From Candidatus Anammoxibacter sp. (GTDB lineage: Bacteria > Planctomycetota > Brocadiia > Brocadiales > Anammoxibacteraceae): a stretch of 64,000 nt of DNA. The position numbers and the translations under genes were made by a program. The notes beneath the pieces are model-generated. The model was not told the DNA's origin. It did no database searches and saw only the letters and a list, made by a program, of their open reading frames with translations. Positions 1-7,092 of this stretch are shown piece after piece. The stretch covers positions 1 to 64,000 of the forward strand of contig JAIQZQ010000115.1 of the NCBI GenBank assembly GCA_021777105.1. The letters are read 5' to 3'. Positions within the stretch are counted from its first letter, which is position 1. Every line of letters starts with the position of its first letter.

Positions 1-110
1 CCCATCAAGGGAGGGGAAATAAACGGTATATATTAATTACAATACTTCACCCATTAGGTGAAACTTTTTAACTTTACGATTAGCGCCTAAACGAGCTGAA
101 AAAGCCAAAT

Positions 111-146
111 CCCCCTCCCCTTAGTGGGAGGGGTTAGGGGAGGGGG
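111..146. repeat. C/G-rich inverted repeat with G-quadruplex potential
   Basis: A 10-base C-rich arm (111-120) is perfectly complementary to a G-rich arm (137-146). The right part carries four G-runs between 126 and 146, enough for an intramolecular G-quadruplex on the plus strand. It lies about 50 bases before the first gene. Such palindromes are common REP-type repeats in environmental genomes, and no second full copy was noticed in this window. Confidence 0.6.
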
Positions 147-153
147 TATTTAA

Positions 154-172
154 AATCGCTCAATTTAGGTGT
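154..172 (-). repeat. 19-base dispersed repeat, copy 1
   Basis: These 19 bases are the exact reverse complement of 6983-7001, upstream of the first Roco gene. The match is longer than expected by chance in 64 kb, so it is probably the conserved core of a short repeat family. The site lies just upstream of the metallo-hydrolase gene. Confidence 0.5.
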
Positions 173-198
173 TAAATATTTTTTACGGAGGGTAAATT

Positions 199-852
199 AT
201 GAAAGCAACATTTATTGGGCATTCAGCAATAAAACTTGAAGGCGCGCATATAGTTTACATTGATCCTTTTTTGACAGGCAATCCATTGGCTACAACTTCA
301 GTGGATCAAATTGACAAAGCCGATTATGTTATAGTCACCCATGACCATGACGACCACAAGGGCGATGCATTTGACATTTGCAATAAAACAGGCGCAACCC
401 TGGTAGGCGTTCATGAAGTATCGGTAGACGCGGGCAAAGAGGGCCTTAAATCTGAAGGCATGAACATCGGCGGAACCCTGAGTCTTGAAAATATTAACAT
501 ACACATGGTTAACGCCCAGCATTCCACGGCAAACGGACATCAGGCAGGCGTGGTAATTGAAATGGACGGCGCTACCGTTTACCATCCCGGCGACACCGGC
601 CTGTTTGGCGACATGAAAATAATAGGCGAATTCTTTGATATTGATCTCGCCTTTTTGCCCATTGGCGATAGATACACAATGGGGATAAGGTCAGCCGCAA
701 AAGCGGTTGAATACCTAAAACCCAAAAAAGTAGTCCCAATGCACTACAACACATTCCCCATAATCATGGCCGACCCTCAGGAATTTAAAAGCAAAGTAGG
801 CGCTCTTGCCGAAGTTGTTATTCTAAATCCGGGTGAAAGCGTAAGCGCGTAG
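199..852 (+). CDS. UPF0173-type metal-dependent hydrolase (metallo-beta-lactamase fold)
   Basis: The product is a 217-residue metallo-beta-lactamase-fold hydrolase of the UPF0173/YtkL group, whose substrate is unknown. The metal motif HDHDDH (HxHxDH) lies near residues 48-53, after an N-terminal GHSAIKLEG segment. Further likely metal ligands are the His of NAQHST, the Asp of HPGDTG and the C-terminal His of VPMHYNTFP. Length and motif order are those of an intact family member. The ATG is preceded by GGAGGG at good spacing. No operon partner is evident, since the next gene starts 144 bases later. It is presumably a cytosolic housekeeping enzyme. Confidence 0.9.
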   Translation: MKATFIGHSAIKLEGAHIVYIDPFLTGNPLATTSVDQIDKADYVIVTHDHDDHKGDAFDICNKTGATLVGVHEVSVDAGKEGLKSEGMNIGGTLSLENINIHMVNAQHSTANGHQAGVVIEMDGATVYHPGDTGLFGDMKIIGEFFDIDLAFLPIGDRYTMGIRSAAKAVEYLKPKKVVPMHYNTFPIIMADPQEFKSKVGALAEVVILNPGESVSA

Positions 853-996
853 CGCAGGGCGCATGGCGCGAAGAGCAAAGCGCAAAGCGCGGAGCGTAAA
901 AAAAGCAAAAGCTATGCGTGTTGCGATTTTGGCTGCTCAACATTTTACGATCCCTTAGGTAAAATTAATTTTACTGAACACATAAATTCAACTTTA

Positions 997-3069
997 ATGA
1001 TAAATGAACAGCTGTTAAATCCTAAAAGCATTGTGGTTGTCGGCGGATCAAACAATGTCCATAAACCGGGCGGCAAGGTTCTAAAAAACCTGTTGGACGG
1101 AGGTTACAAGGGCCGGCTTTACGCAACTAATCTTAATGAAGATATTGTTCAGGGAATAAAATGTTACCGTAATATCGAAGATTTACCCTCAATTGATTTG
1201 GCTATTATCGCGATAGAGGCGAGGTTGTGTCCGGATATTGTCGAAACTCTCTCCAAACATTGCAACGTTAGGTCTTTTATAATCTTATCAGCCGGGTTTA
1301 GCGAAACAGACTCAATAGGCAAAGAGATTGAAGATAAGGTAGTGTCAATAATTAACAGTGTAAACGGCTCCCTTATTGGGCCGAACTGCATTGGCGTTTT
1401 AACTCCTGTTTATCATGGCGTATTTACAGAACCCATCCCAAAATTGAGCGCAAAAGGGTGCGATTTCATATCAGCATCAGGCGCGGCGGCATGTTTTATT
1501 ATGGAATCGGCAATGTTAAACGGTTTAACTTTTGCCAACGTATTTTCAGTGGGCAACTCAGCTCAAAACGGCGTTGAAGATATATTACAACATCTTGATG
1601 AGACTTTTGATCCCGCAAAAAGCTCGTTTGCAAAACTACTATATATTGAATCAGTAAACAAACCGCGAAAGTTGCTTAAACACGCTGCTTCCCTAATAAG
1701 AAAAGGGTGTAAAATTGCGGCAATTAAAGCCGGTGTTTCTGAAAGTGGAAGCCGGGCGGCAATGTCGCACACTGCCGCTATTGTAAACCCGGATGTCGCG
1801 GTTGACGCTTTATTTCGAAAAGCCGGCATAACGCGTTGTTACAGCAGGCAGGAGTTGGCAACCACCGGGGCTATATTTATGCATCCACAATTAAAATGCA
1901 AAAACATTGCCGTAATAACTCATGCAGGGGGGCCGGGCGTTATGTTGGCGGACGCGCTTTCAAAAGATGGTTTTGATATTCCCCGTATTGACAATGAAGA
2001 TTCAAATATTCTTTTAAAACAATTGCATCCCGGTTCGGCGGTTAACAATCCCATCGACTTCCTTGCCACAGGCACGGCAGATCAATTAAAGACAATAATT
2101 GATTGCGTTGAAAACAAATTTAGCGATATAGACGGTATGGCAATTATTTTTGGCTCTCCGGGATTAGTTGATGTTTTCGATGTGTATGATGCGCTGCATG
2201 AGAAAATGCAAACAACTAAAAAGCCTGTTTTTCCAATATTACCTTCAATTATCACGGCTAAAAGAGAAGTTGAGAGTTTTTTAGCAAAAGGACATATAAA
2301 TTTCCAGGACGAAGTTGTATTTGCCGGGGCCTTGGCAAAAGTATACTACACTCCAAAACCCTCATCTGAAAATATTGATTTGCCAAATATAGACCGGACA
2401 AAAATTCGCAAGGTTATTGATGGCTCTGAAGATGGATACATTCCGCCGGATAAAGTTCAAAATCTGCTCGACGCAGTTGGCGTCAATAGAGTAAACGAAG
2501 AGATTGTTTTTAACAAGGAAAGCTTAGTGAAAGCTGCAAGAAAAATTGGGTACCCGCTTGCAATGAAAGCCGTCGGACCCATTCACAAATCAGACGTTGG
2601 CGGAGTTGTGTTAAACATAACGGCGGACGATCAGATGCAGGCCGAGTTTGATAGAATGATGAGTTTTGACGGAGTTACCGGCGTATTATTGCAGCCTATG
2701 CTTTTGGGTATCGAGCTGTTTGTGGGCGCAAAATTAGAAGAGAGGTTTGGGCGCCTTATACTATGCGGCCTGGGCGGCTCTTTTGTGGAAGAGTTGAAAG
2801 ATGTAAAGGCCACCCTTGCGCCGACAGGCAAGCAGGAGTGTTTAGACATGATCCACTCCCTGAAATCGCAAAAAATATTAGCCGGCGCGCGAGGTCAAGC
2901 AGGGGTGAACAAAGATAAATTTGCTGATATTATGGTTAAAATTTCAGCGCTAATTGACGCGGCTCCTGAAATAACGGAACTTGACCTTAATCCAATTATT
3001 GCCCACAAAGATGAAGTTGTTGTGGTTGACGCGCGAATTAAAATTACCGCGTTTGCAAAGCCTCTTTAA
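997..3069 (+). CDS. Acyl-CoA synthetase (NDP-forming), fused alpha-beta subunits
   Basis: This 690-residue protein belongs to the NDP-forming acetyl/acyl-CoA synthetase superfamily, which interconverts acyl-CoA and acid with ATP or GTP synthesis through a phosphohistidine. Domains in order: CoA-binding Rossmann domain (about 5-130, with VVGGSN), succinyl-CoA-ligase-like domains (about 145-450) with the likely phospho-acceptor His in AAMSHTAAI (near 255), and an ATP-grasp domain (about 475-690) with the characteristic KSDVGGVVL stretch. The SHTA sequence replaces the more usual SHTG. The start has no strong Shine-Dalgarno sequence. Its last 26 bases overlap tail-to-tail with the DAHP synthase gene. 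A GNAT domain is absent, so it is not a Pat-type lysine acetyltransferase. The acid substrate cannot be read from sequence. Confidence 0.88.
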   Translation: MINEQLLNPKSIVVVGGSNNVHKPGGKVLKNLLDGGYKGRLYATNLNEDIVQGIKCYRNIEDLPSIDLAIIAIEARLCPDIVETLSKHCNVRSFIILSAGFSETDSIGKEIEDKVVSIINSVNGSLIGPNCIGVLTPVYHGVFTEPIPKLSAKGCDFISASGAAACFIMESAMLNGLTFANVFSVGNSAQNGVEDILQHLDETFDPAKSSFAKLLYIESVNKPRKLLKHAASLIRKGCKIAAIKAGVSESGSRAAMSHTAAIVNPDVAVDALFRKAGITRCYSRQELATTGAIFMHPQLKCKNIAVITHAGGPGVMLADALSKDGFDIPRIDNEDSNILLKQLHPGSAVNNPIDFLATGTADQLKTIIDCVENKFSDIDGMAIIFGSPGLVDVFDVYDALHEKMQTTKKPVFPILPSIITAKREVESFLAKGHINFQDEVVFAGALAKVYYTPKPSSENIDLPNIDRTKIRKVIDGSEDGYIPPDKVQNLLDAVGVNRVNEEIVFNKESLVKAARKIGYPLAMKAVGPIHKSDVGGVVLNITADDQMQAEFDRMMSFDGVTGVLLQPMLLGIELFVGAKLEERFGRLILCGLGGSFVEELKDVKATLAPTGKQECLDMIHSLKSQKILAGARGQAGVNKDKFADIMVKISALIDAAPEITELDLNPIIAHKDEVVVVDARIKITAFAKPL

Positions 3070-4108
3070 CCGCGTTGCGTAAATTTCTCAACATTTTTTC
3101 AGTTTCCGGCCAGCCCATGCAAGCGTCTGTTATCGAGATTCCGTATTTTAGATCTGAAAGATTCTCGGCCATGGGTTGGTTTCCTGCGTGAAGATTGCTC
3201 TCAATCATAATGCCTATGATCGAACGGTTTCCATTATCAATTTGAGCGGCAATATCTTTGCAAACTATTGTTTGTTTTTCATGTTTTTTTTGTGAATTAT
3301 CATGGCTGCAGTCAACCATGATTGTTTCAGGCAATCCATTTTTGCGCAATGTATTTTCGCAAAGCCCAATTGAGCCTGCGCCGTAATTAGGGCTGGTTGT
3401 TCCGCCCCGAAGCACAATGTGCGTATATTGATTGCCGGTTGTGCGTATTACCGCGACCCTGCCTGAAGGATCAACACTTTTAAAATGGCTGGGCAGCTTT
3501 GCGCTATGGATTGCGTTGACGGCGCAATCAAGATTGCCGTCGGTAGCGTTCTTAAATCCCGCGGCTGAAGTAAAACCGCTAGCCATTTTCCTATGCGTCT
3601 GCGCCTCTGTTGTGCGGGCGCCTATGGCCGTCCACGAAATAAGATCCTGAACATATTGCGGTGTAATCAGGTCAAGCGCTTCGCCGGCAGCGGGCAGACC
3701 CATTTTTGCCATGTCCAAAAGCAGACTGCGGGCCATTTTCAGCCCTTCGTCAATGCGGAATGAATTGTCAAGAAACGGGTCGTTTATCAAGCCCTGCCAC
3801 CCGCCCCTTGTGCGCGGCTTTTCAAAATAGACTCGCATGACAAGATACAGCGAGTCGCCTACTTCATCCGCAAGGGCGCGCAGTTTTCCCGCATACTCCA
3901 TGGCCGCCTTCGTGTCATGAATAGAGCAAGGCCCGGCCAGCACAAGCAAGCGGCGGTCTTTGCGGTCAATAATGTTTTTGATGACATGCTGCGCTTCCAT
4001 AACCGTGCGCACGGCTGTTTCATTTAGAGGGAACAGATTCTTCAGCTCTTCCGGCGTGATAATCAAATCCTCAGATACTACATTTATGTTTTCAATACGT
4101 TTATCCAT
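3044..4108 (-). CDS. aroG: 3-deoxy-7-phosphoheptulonate synthase, class I
   Basis: DAHP synthase condenses phosphoenolpyruvate and erythrose 4-phosphate in the first step of the shikimate pathway. The 354 residues match the E. coli AroF/G/H type in length and motifs: LAGPCSIHD near 58, MRVYFEKPRTRGGW near 92, and GARTTEAQTHR, a substrate-binding segment. The N-terminal extension typical of the feedback-regulated class I-alpha enzymes is present, so control by an aromatic amino acid is likely, but the effector cannot be told. AAGGAAG lies about 7 bases before the ATG. No other shikimate gene is adjacent. The 3' end overlaps the convergent acyl-CoA synthetase gene by 26 bases. Confidence 0.93.
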   Translation of the reverse strand: MDKRIENINVVSEDLIITPEELKNLFPLNETAVRTVMEAQHVIKNIIDRKDRRLLVLAGPCSIHDTKAAMEYAGKLRALADEVGDSLYLVMRVYFEKPRTRGGWQGLINDPFLDNSFRIDEGLKMARSLLLDMAKMGLPAAGEALDLITPQYVQDLISWTAIGARTTEAQTHRKMASGFTSAAGFKNATDGNLDCAVNAIHSAKLPSHFKSVDPSGRVAVIRTTGNQYTHIVLRGGTTSPNYGAGSIGLCENTLRKNGLPETIMVDCSHDNSQKKHEKQTIVCKDIAAQIDNGNRSIIGIMIESNLHAGNQPMAENLSDLKYGISITDACMGWPETEKMLRNLRNAVKEALQTR

Positions 4109-4126
4109 TAATGCTTCCTTTTAAAT

Positions 4127-5773
4127 TTATTTCTCTATTATCTTCCATGAACCGCCTTTTGCGGGGCCTATGCGTTTTATATAAACATGCTCTTTTAAAT
4201 ACTGTATGTTTTTTTCTATTGCAGTCGCGCTTATGCCAATTAATTTGCTCAATTCAGGGATAGTGATGGCAGGGAATTTGCTCATTATCAGTAAAATGTT
4301 GGCCCGGTTTTCACCCAACTTTTCGGTCAAATTTCCACCCAACTTTTCACCAAATTTTTCACCCAACTTTTCGCCAAACCGTTCATTTTTACTTAACTTC
4401 TGAACCTGTTTGTCGCCTGATTTTACAGCTATCTTTCCTCCCGCTTTTTCCTTTTGGCCAAATTCATCATTTAAATTTCTACCCAACTTCTCGGCCCGGT
4501 TTTCACCCAACTTTTCGGTCAAATTTCCACCCAACTTTTCGGCCTGGTTTTCACCCAACTTGCCATCTTTATTCAACCTTTTTGGCGTCTTTTTCCTGCA
4601 GTATTTGTCTTCTAACCCGTTCACTTTATCATCAAATAAATTTTGCTTGCGGATTTTGTTTAGCATACCGGTTGCGTCTATTTCCAACATAAAATTTGAA
4701 GGCACATATTTATATTCCGGTATAGGAATGCCATGGTTATGGCATTCAAATTTGATTTTTTCTATACCCCGTCCCCACGATTCGATTAAACCCGCGCGGA
4801 AGAACGCGTTGGCTATATCCGGGTTATAAGGGCTGGATGGATGTTGTTGCTTTAAGCGTTCTATTGTCCAGTGTTCAGGAAGTTCGCCTTCGTTCCAGAA
4901 TATGATCTTGTTATCATAGACCTTTATTTGTATAGGAACTCCGCTTCCATAATCTTTATGAACAATAGCGTTAAGCAGAGCTTCCCGTATTGCCTCATGA
5001 GGGAAAAGAAAACGCTCAACTCTTGTAATCCCCTCATAGCTTATATATGCTTTGAGGTATTTTGTAAGCAAAAGATCCATTGCTTTCTCGGATTGTTCAA
5101 ATAAATTGCCGTGAATTTCGTCTTGGTAAATCAAGTCTGCGTCTGTTTGAAAGAAACCAATTTTTATATATGCGCCGGTAAAAAATGACTCAGGATCCGG
5201 ATGAAACAGTAAAACTGCGGCGCGTTTTAAGTACTTGCCGTCTTTAATGCGTAAGTTTTCAATAAGTATTTTGTTGTTTTCACTTAGAACTTCTTTGCTT
5301 AATCGTCTACTTTCCGCCGCCTTTGCTCTGAACAAATCCAACGCTCTATTTTCTAAATGTTTAACAGTAACATTTGGCACTGGCACACCATCCCACCGTT
5401 TGCCCTGTTTTTTTAGCAGAAATTTATCAAGCGCCGGGCCTTTTAACTCCTGTTTAGTGCTGCCGCTTCGGTAATGATACTGTCCCTTGTAGCTTACCGG
5501 ATATGGATAAGGTTCTACTACAATCTCTAAAAAGTGTTTATTTTTCTCTTTAACCAGATTAACATCAATGATAATTCCCAGGAGATCTCTAACTTTGTTA
5601 GGGATCTTTTCCATCAGCTCAGATGCCGCTGGAACTCCGGTTACAATACCTTTATCGTTTTTGCCGATAAAAAGCGTCCCGCCTTGCGCATTGGCGAATC
5701 CGCATATCCATTTGATGTATTCGTCTCTCCAGGACTCTTTCCACTCTAAAATCTGATTTTCTTTTATACCCAT
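4127..5773 (-). CDS. AlbA_2/Schlafen-type putative transcriptional regulator with GHKL-like domain
   Basis: This 548-residue protein starts with an AlbA_2 (Schlafen AAA_4-like) putative nucleic-acid-binding domain (about 5-130; ANAQGGTLFIGKNDKG is diagnostic). An HATPase_c_4-type region follows (about 240-370; EALLNAIVHKDY, then SWGRGIEKI). Next comes a low-complexity linker built on the unit GENxAEKLG (about 395-500), then a winged helix (about 500-548) with ITIPELSKLIGIS. Related proteins are often annotated as RecG-like or ATP-binding transcriptional regulators. The DNA of the linker contains near-identical direct repeats (about 4311-4346 and 4502-4538). AAGG precedes the ATG. A shared repeat (5941-6053) lies upstream, and partial paralogues occur at 15.9-16.7 kb. 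Confidence 0.82.
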   Translation of the reverse strand: MGIKENQILEWKESWRDEYIKWICGFANAQGGTLFIGKNDKGIVTGVPAASELMEKIPNKVRDLLGIIIDVNLVKEKNKHFLEIVVEPYPYPVSYKGQYHYRSGSTKQELKGPALDKFLLKKQGKRWDGVPVPNVTVKHLENRALDLFRAKAAESRRLSKEVLSENNKILIENLRIKDGKYLKRAAVLLFHPDPESFFTGAYIKIGFFQTDADLIYQDEIHGNLFEQSEKAMDLLLTKYLKAYISYEGITRVERFLFPHEAIREALLNAIVHKDYGSGVPIQIKVYDNKIIFWNEGELPEHWTIERLKQQHPSSPYNPDIANAFFRAGLIESWGRGIEKIKFECHNHGIPIPEYKYVPSNFMLEIDATGMLNKIRKQNLFDDKVNGLEDKYCRKKTPKRLNKDGKLGENQAEKLGGNLTEKLGENRAEKLGRNLNDEFGQKEKAGGKIAVKSGDKQVQKLSKNERFGEKLGEKFGEKLGGNLTEKLGENRANILLIMSKFPAITIPELSKLIGISATAIEKNIQYLKEHVYIKRIGPAKGGSWKIIEK

Positions 5774-5792
5774 TCAAATTGCCTTATGACTA

Positions 5793-5815
5793 ATGCGTAA
5801 ATTTTGCGCATGGAC
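5793..5815. promoter_or_regulatory. Palindrome upstream of AlbA_2 gene
   Basis: A near-perfect palindrome (nine-base arms, one mismatch, single-base centre; core AAATTTTGCGCAT) lies 20-40 bases upstream of the AlbA_2 start, where an operator would be. Similar palindromes occur inside the RhuM gene (15358-15384) and in an AlbA-type remnant (16655-16676). It may be an autoregulatory binding site or a mobile-element border. Confidence 0.4.
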
Positions 5816-5940
5816 TTTTTCGTTCAGCGCGCTGAATACGGTTTCTATTTATGTCAAAAAATCCGCTAATGTTTTTTGTGCAAGCCCGTCCGCTTTGTCT
5901 TTAAGGAAAATTTTGTCATTAACTTTTCCGCCACCGGATT

Positions 5941-6053
5941 TTCGTTTCCCTGCAAGCGATTTTATAGCAATATACTATCGGAAAGTATATTAACCAATTG
6001 GCTCGTTGATGTAAAAGTTAAAATCAACGCTACAGTTTTGTTTTTTACTTTCC
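5941..6053 (+). repeat. Dispersed repeat A, copy 1
   Basis: This stretch of about 113 bases is nearly identical to 15715-15827 and partly matched by 23461-23516. It contains a small inverted repeat (CGTTGAT ... ATCAACG). Every copy lies 65-170 bases upstream of a minus-strand regulator-type gene (AlbA_2, RhuM, ORF6N) in the same relative orientation. The remainder of the 5774-6120 gap shows no gene. Confidence 0.75.
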
Positions 6054-6120
6054 AGTCTGGATCTGGTAGATTTATATCACAAATCCCGTTTAAACCATTA
6101 ACCTTTATTTAAGATATAAT

Positions 6121-6747
6121 ATGGAAATAAAATTAACAGACGATCAAAAGATAAAAGTGACCAAGCCAAATGAGATTTTTATGATAATGCAGCAAATATT
6201 ACTTCGTGAAAATAAATATTCCAGAAACAGGGAACATTTTTGGGTTGTGGGTCTTGATATTGATAACACTATTTTATATATCGAACTGGTGAGTATCGGC
6301 AATATGGAAACAACCCTGGTAGACCCAAAAGAAGTTTTCAGAGTAGGCATCCTGAAATTCGCAAGATATTTGATATTAGTGCATAACCACCCTTTTGGTC
6401 ATTTAGAGGCCGGCGACAATGATATAAAAATTACTAATCATTTACTTCACGCCGCCAGGCTGGTCAGGCTGGAAGTAATAGATCATTTAATAATCAATAC
6501 GAAAAAATTTTCAAGCTTTGGCAATGATGGAATCCTGAATGTGCTTGAACAAAGCGAAGAGTTTCTAACCAACGATATGAAAGAGGAGAAGTACAGGAAG
6601 GAAACTGAAATTGAAATAGCAGGGAATTTGCTAAAAAACGGGGTGGAAATTGATGTAATTGTCAAATCAACAGGACTCTCAAAAACTGAAATTAATAAAT
6701 TATCTAAAACCAAAACCAAATCAAAAACCAGGAAGAAAACCGTCTAA
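6121..6747 (+). CDS. RadC-like JAB/MPN domain protein, short form
   Basis: The 208-residue product carries the RadC-type JAMM metalloprotease-like signature HNHPFGHLEAGDND at residues 88-101, with H88, H90 and D101 as predicted zinc ligands. The helix-hairpin-helix half of chromosomal RadC is missing. The C-terminal 60 residues instead form a helical segment (STGLSKTEINKLS) resembling a helix-turn-helix, followed by a Lys-rich tail. RadC-like proteins are frequent in mobile and defence islands, and their activity is uncertain. There is no Shine-Dalgarno sequence; a TATAAT hexamer directly abuts the ATG, which could be chance or a leaderless start. It follows repeat A and precedes the Roco locus. 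Confidence 0.8.
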   Translation: MEIKLTDDQKIKVTKPNEIFMIMQQILLRENKYSRNREHFWVVGLDIDNTILYIELVSIGNMETTLVDPKEVFRVGILKFARYLILVHNHPFGHLEAGDNDIKITNHLLHAARLVRLEVIDHLIINTKKFSSFGNDGILNVLEQSEEFLTNDMKEEKYRKETEIEIAGNLLKNGVEIDVIVKSTGLSKTEINKLSKTKTKSKTRKKTV

Positions 6748-6935
6748 CCGGATGCGCAAATGCATGAGTGTGTATGATTTTAGCCCTAACCCGGATTAAC
6801 CGGATAAGTAAAAAGTAAAAAGGCAAAAGTAAAAAGGTCGGAATTATTTTTTTTAAAATATTCCGTCAAAAATTGTCATAATTTAACTCATAAGATCCTA
6901 ACAGTTAAGCGGCCTGTTTCTTTCCGAATCATAAA

Positions 6936-6975
6936 TGTAGTGTAGGCGCGTCCTCGCGCCGTGGCGTTTGAAGGA
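6936..6975 (+). repeat. Dispersed repeat C, copy 1
   Basis: A stretch of about 40 bases (core TCCTCGCGCCGTGGCG) is repeated with few changes at 15922-15958. It sits in the 345-base gap between the RadC-like and first Roco genes. The rest of that gap has no gene; it holds runs of AAAAAGTAAAAAGG-type sequence, the 19-base repeat and the palindrome below. Confidence 0.65.
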
Positions 6976-6982
6976 GATATTT

Positions 6983-7001
6983 ACACCTAAATTGAGCGAT
7001 T
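6983..7001 (+). repeat. 19-base dispersed repeat, copy 2
   Basis: Exact reverse complement of bases 154-172 near the start of the window. It lies about 90 bases upstream of the first Roco gene, immediately after repeat C. Confidence 0.5.
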
Positions 7002-7015
7002 CTGAACGTCGCCTC

Positions 7016-7039
7016 GTTCCCAAACCCCGGTTTGGGAAC
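7016..7039. repeat. REP-type palindrome (11-bp perfect stem)
   Basis: Perfect 11-base arms GTTCCCAAACC and GGTTTGGGAAC are separated by two C residues. This form, with similar flanks, is a widespread REP palindrome in bacterial genomes. It lies 54 bases before the first Roco gene and would form a hairpin in any transcript reading into it. Confidence 0.75.
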
Positions 7040-7092
7040 CAGAACGTATACTTAAAAGCCGCCCCGGTCTTTTTCCAGGGATAATAAAAGTT

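Noticed and set aside
4127..5773. RecG helicase
   Set aside because: Such proteins are often mislabelled RecG; helicase motifs are absent and the domains are AlbA_2 plus GHKL-like.
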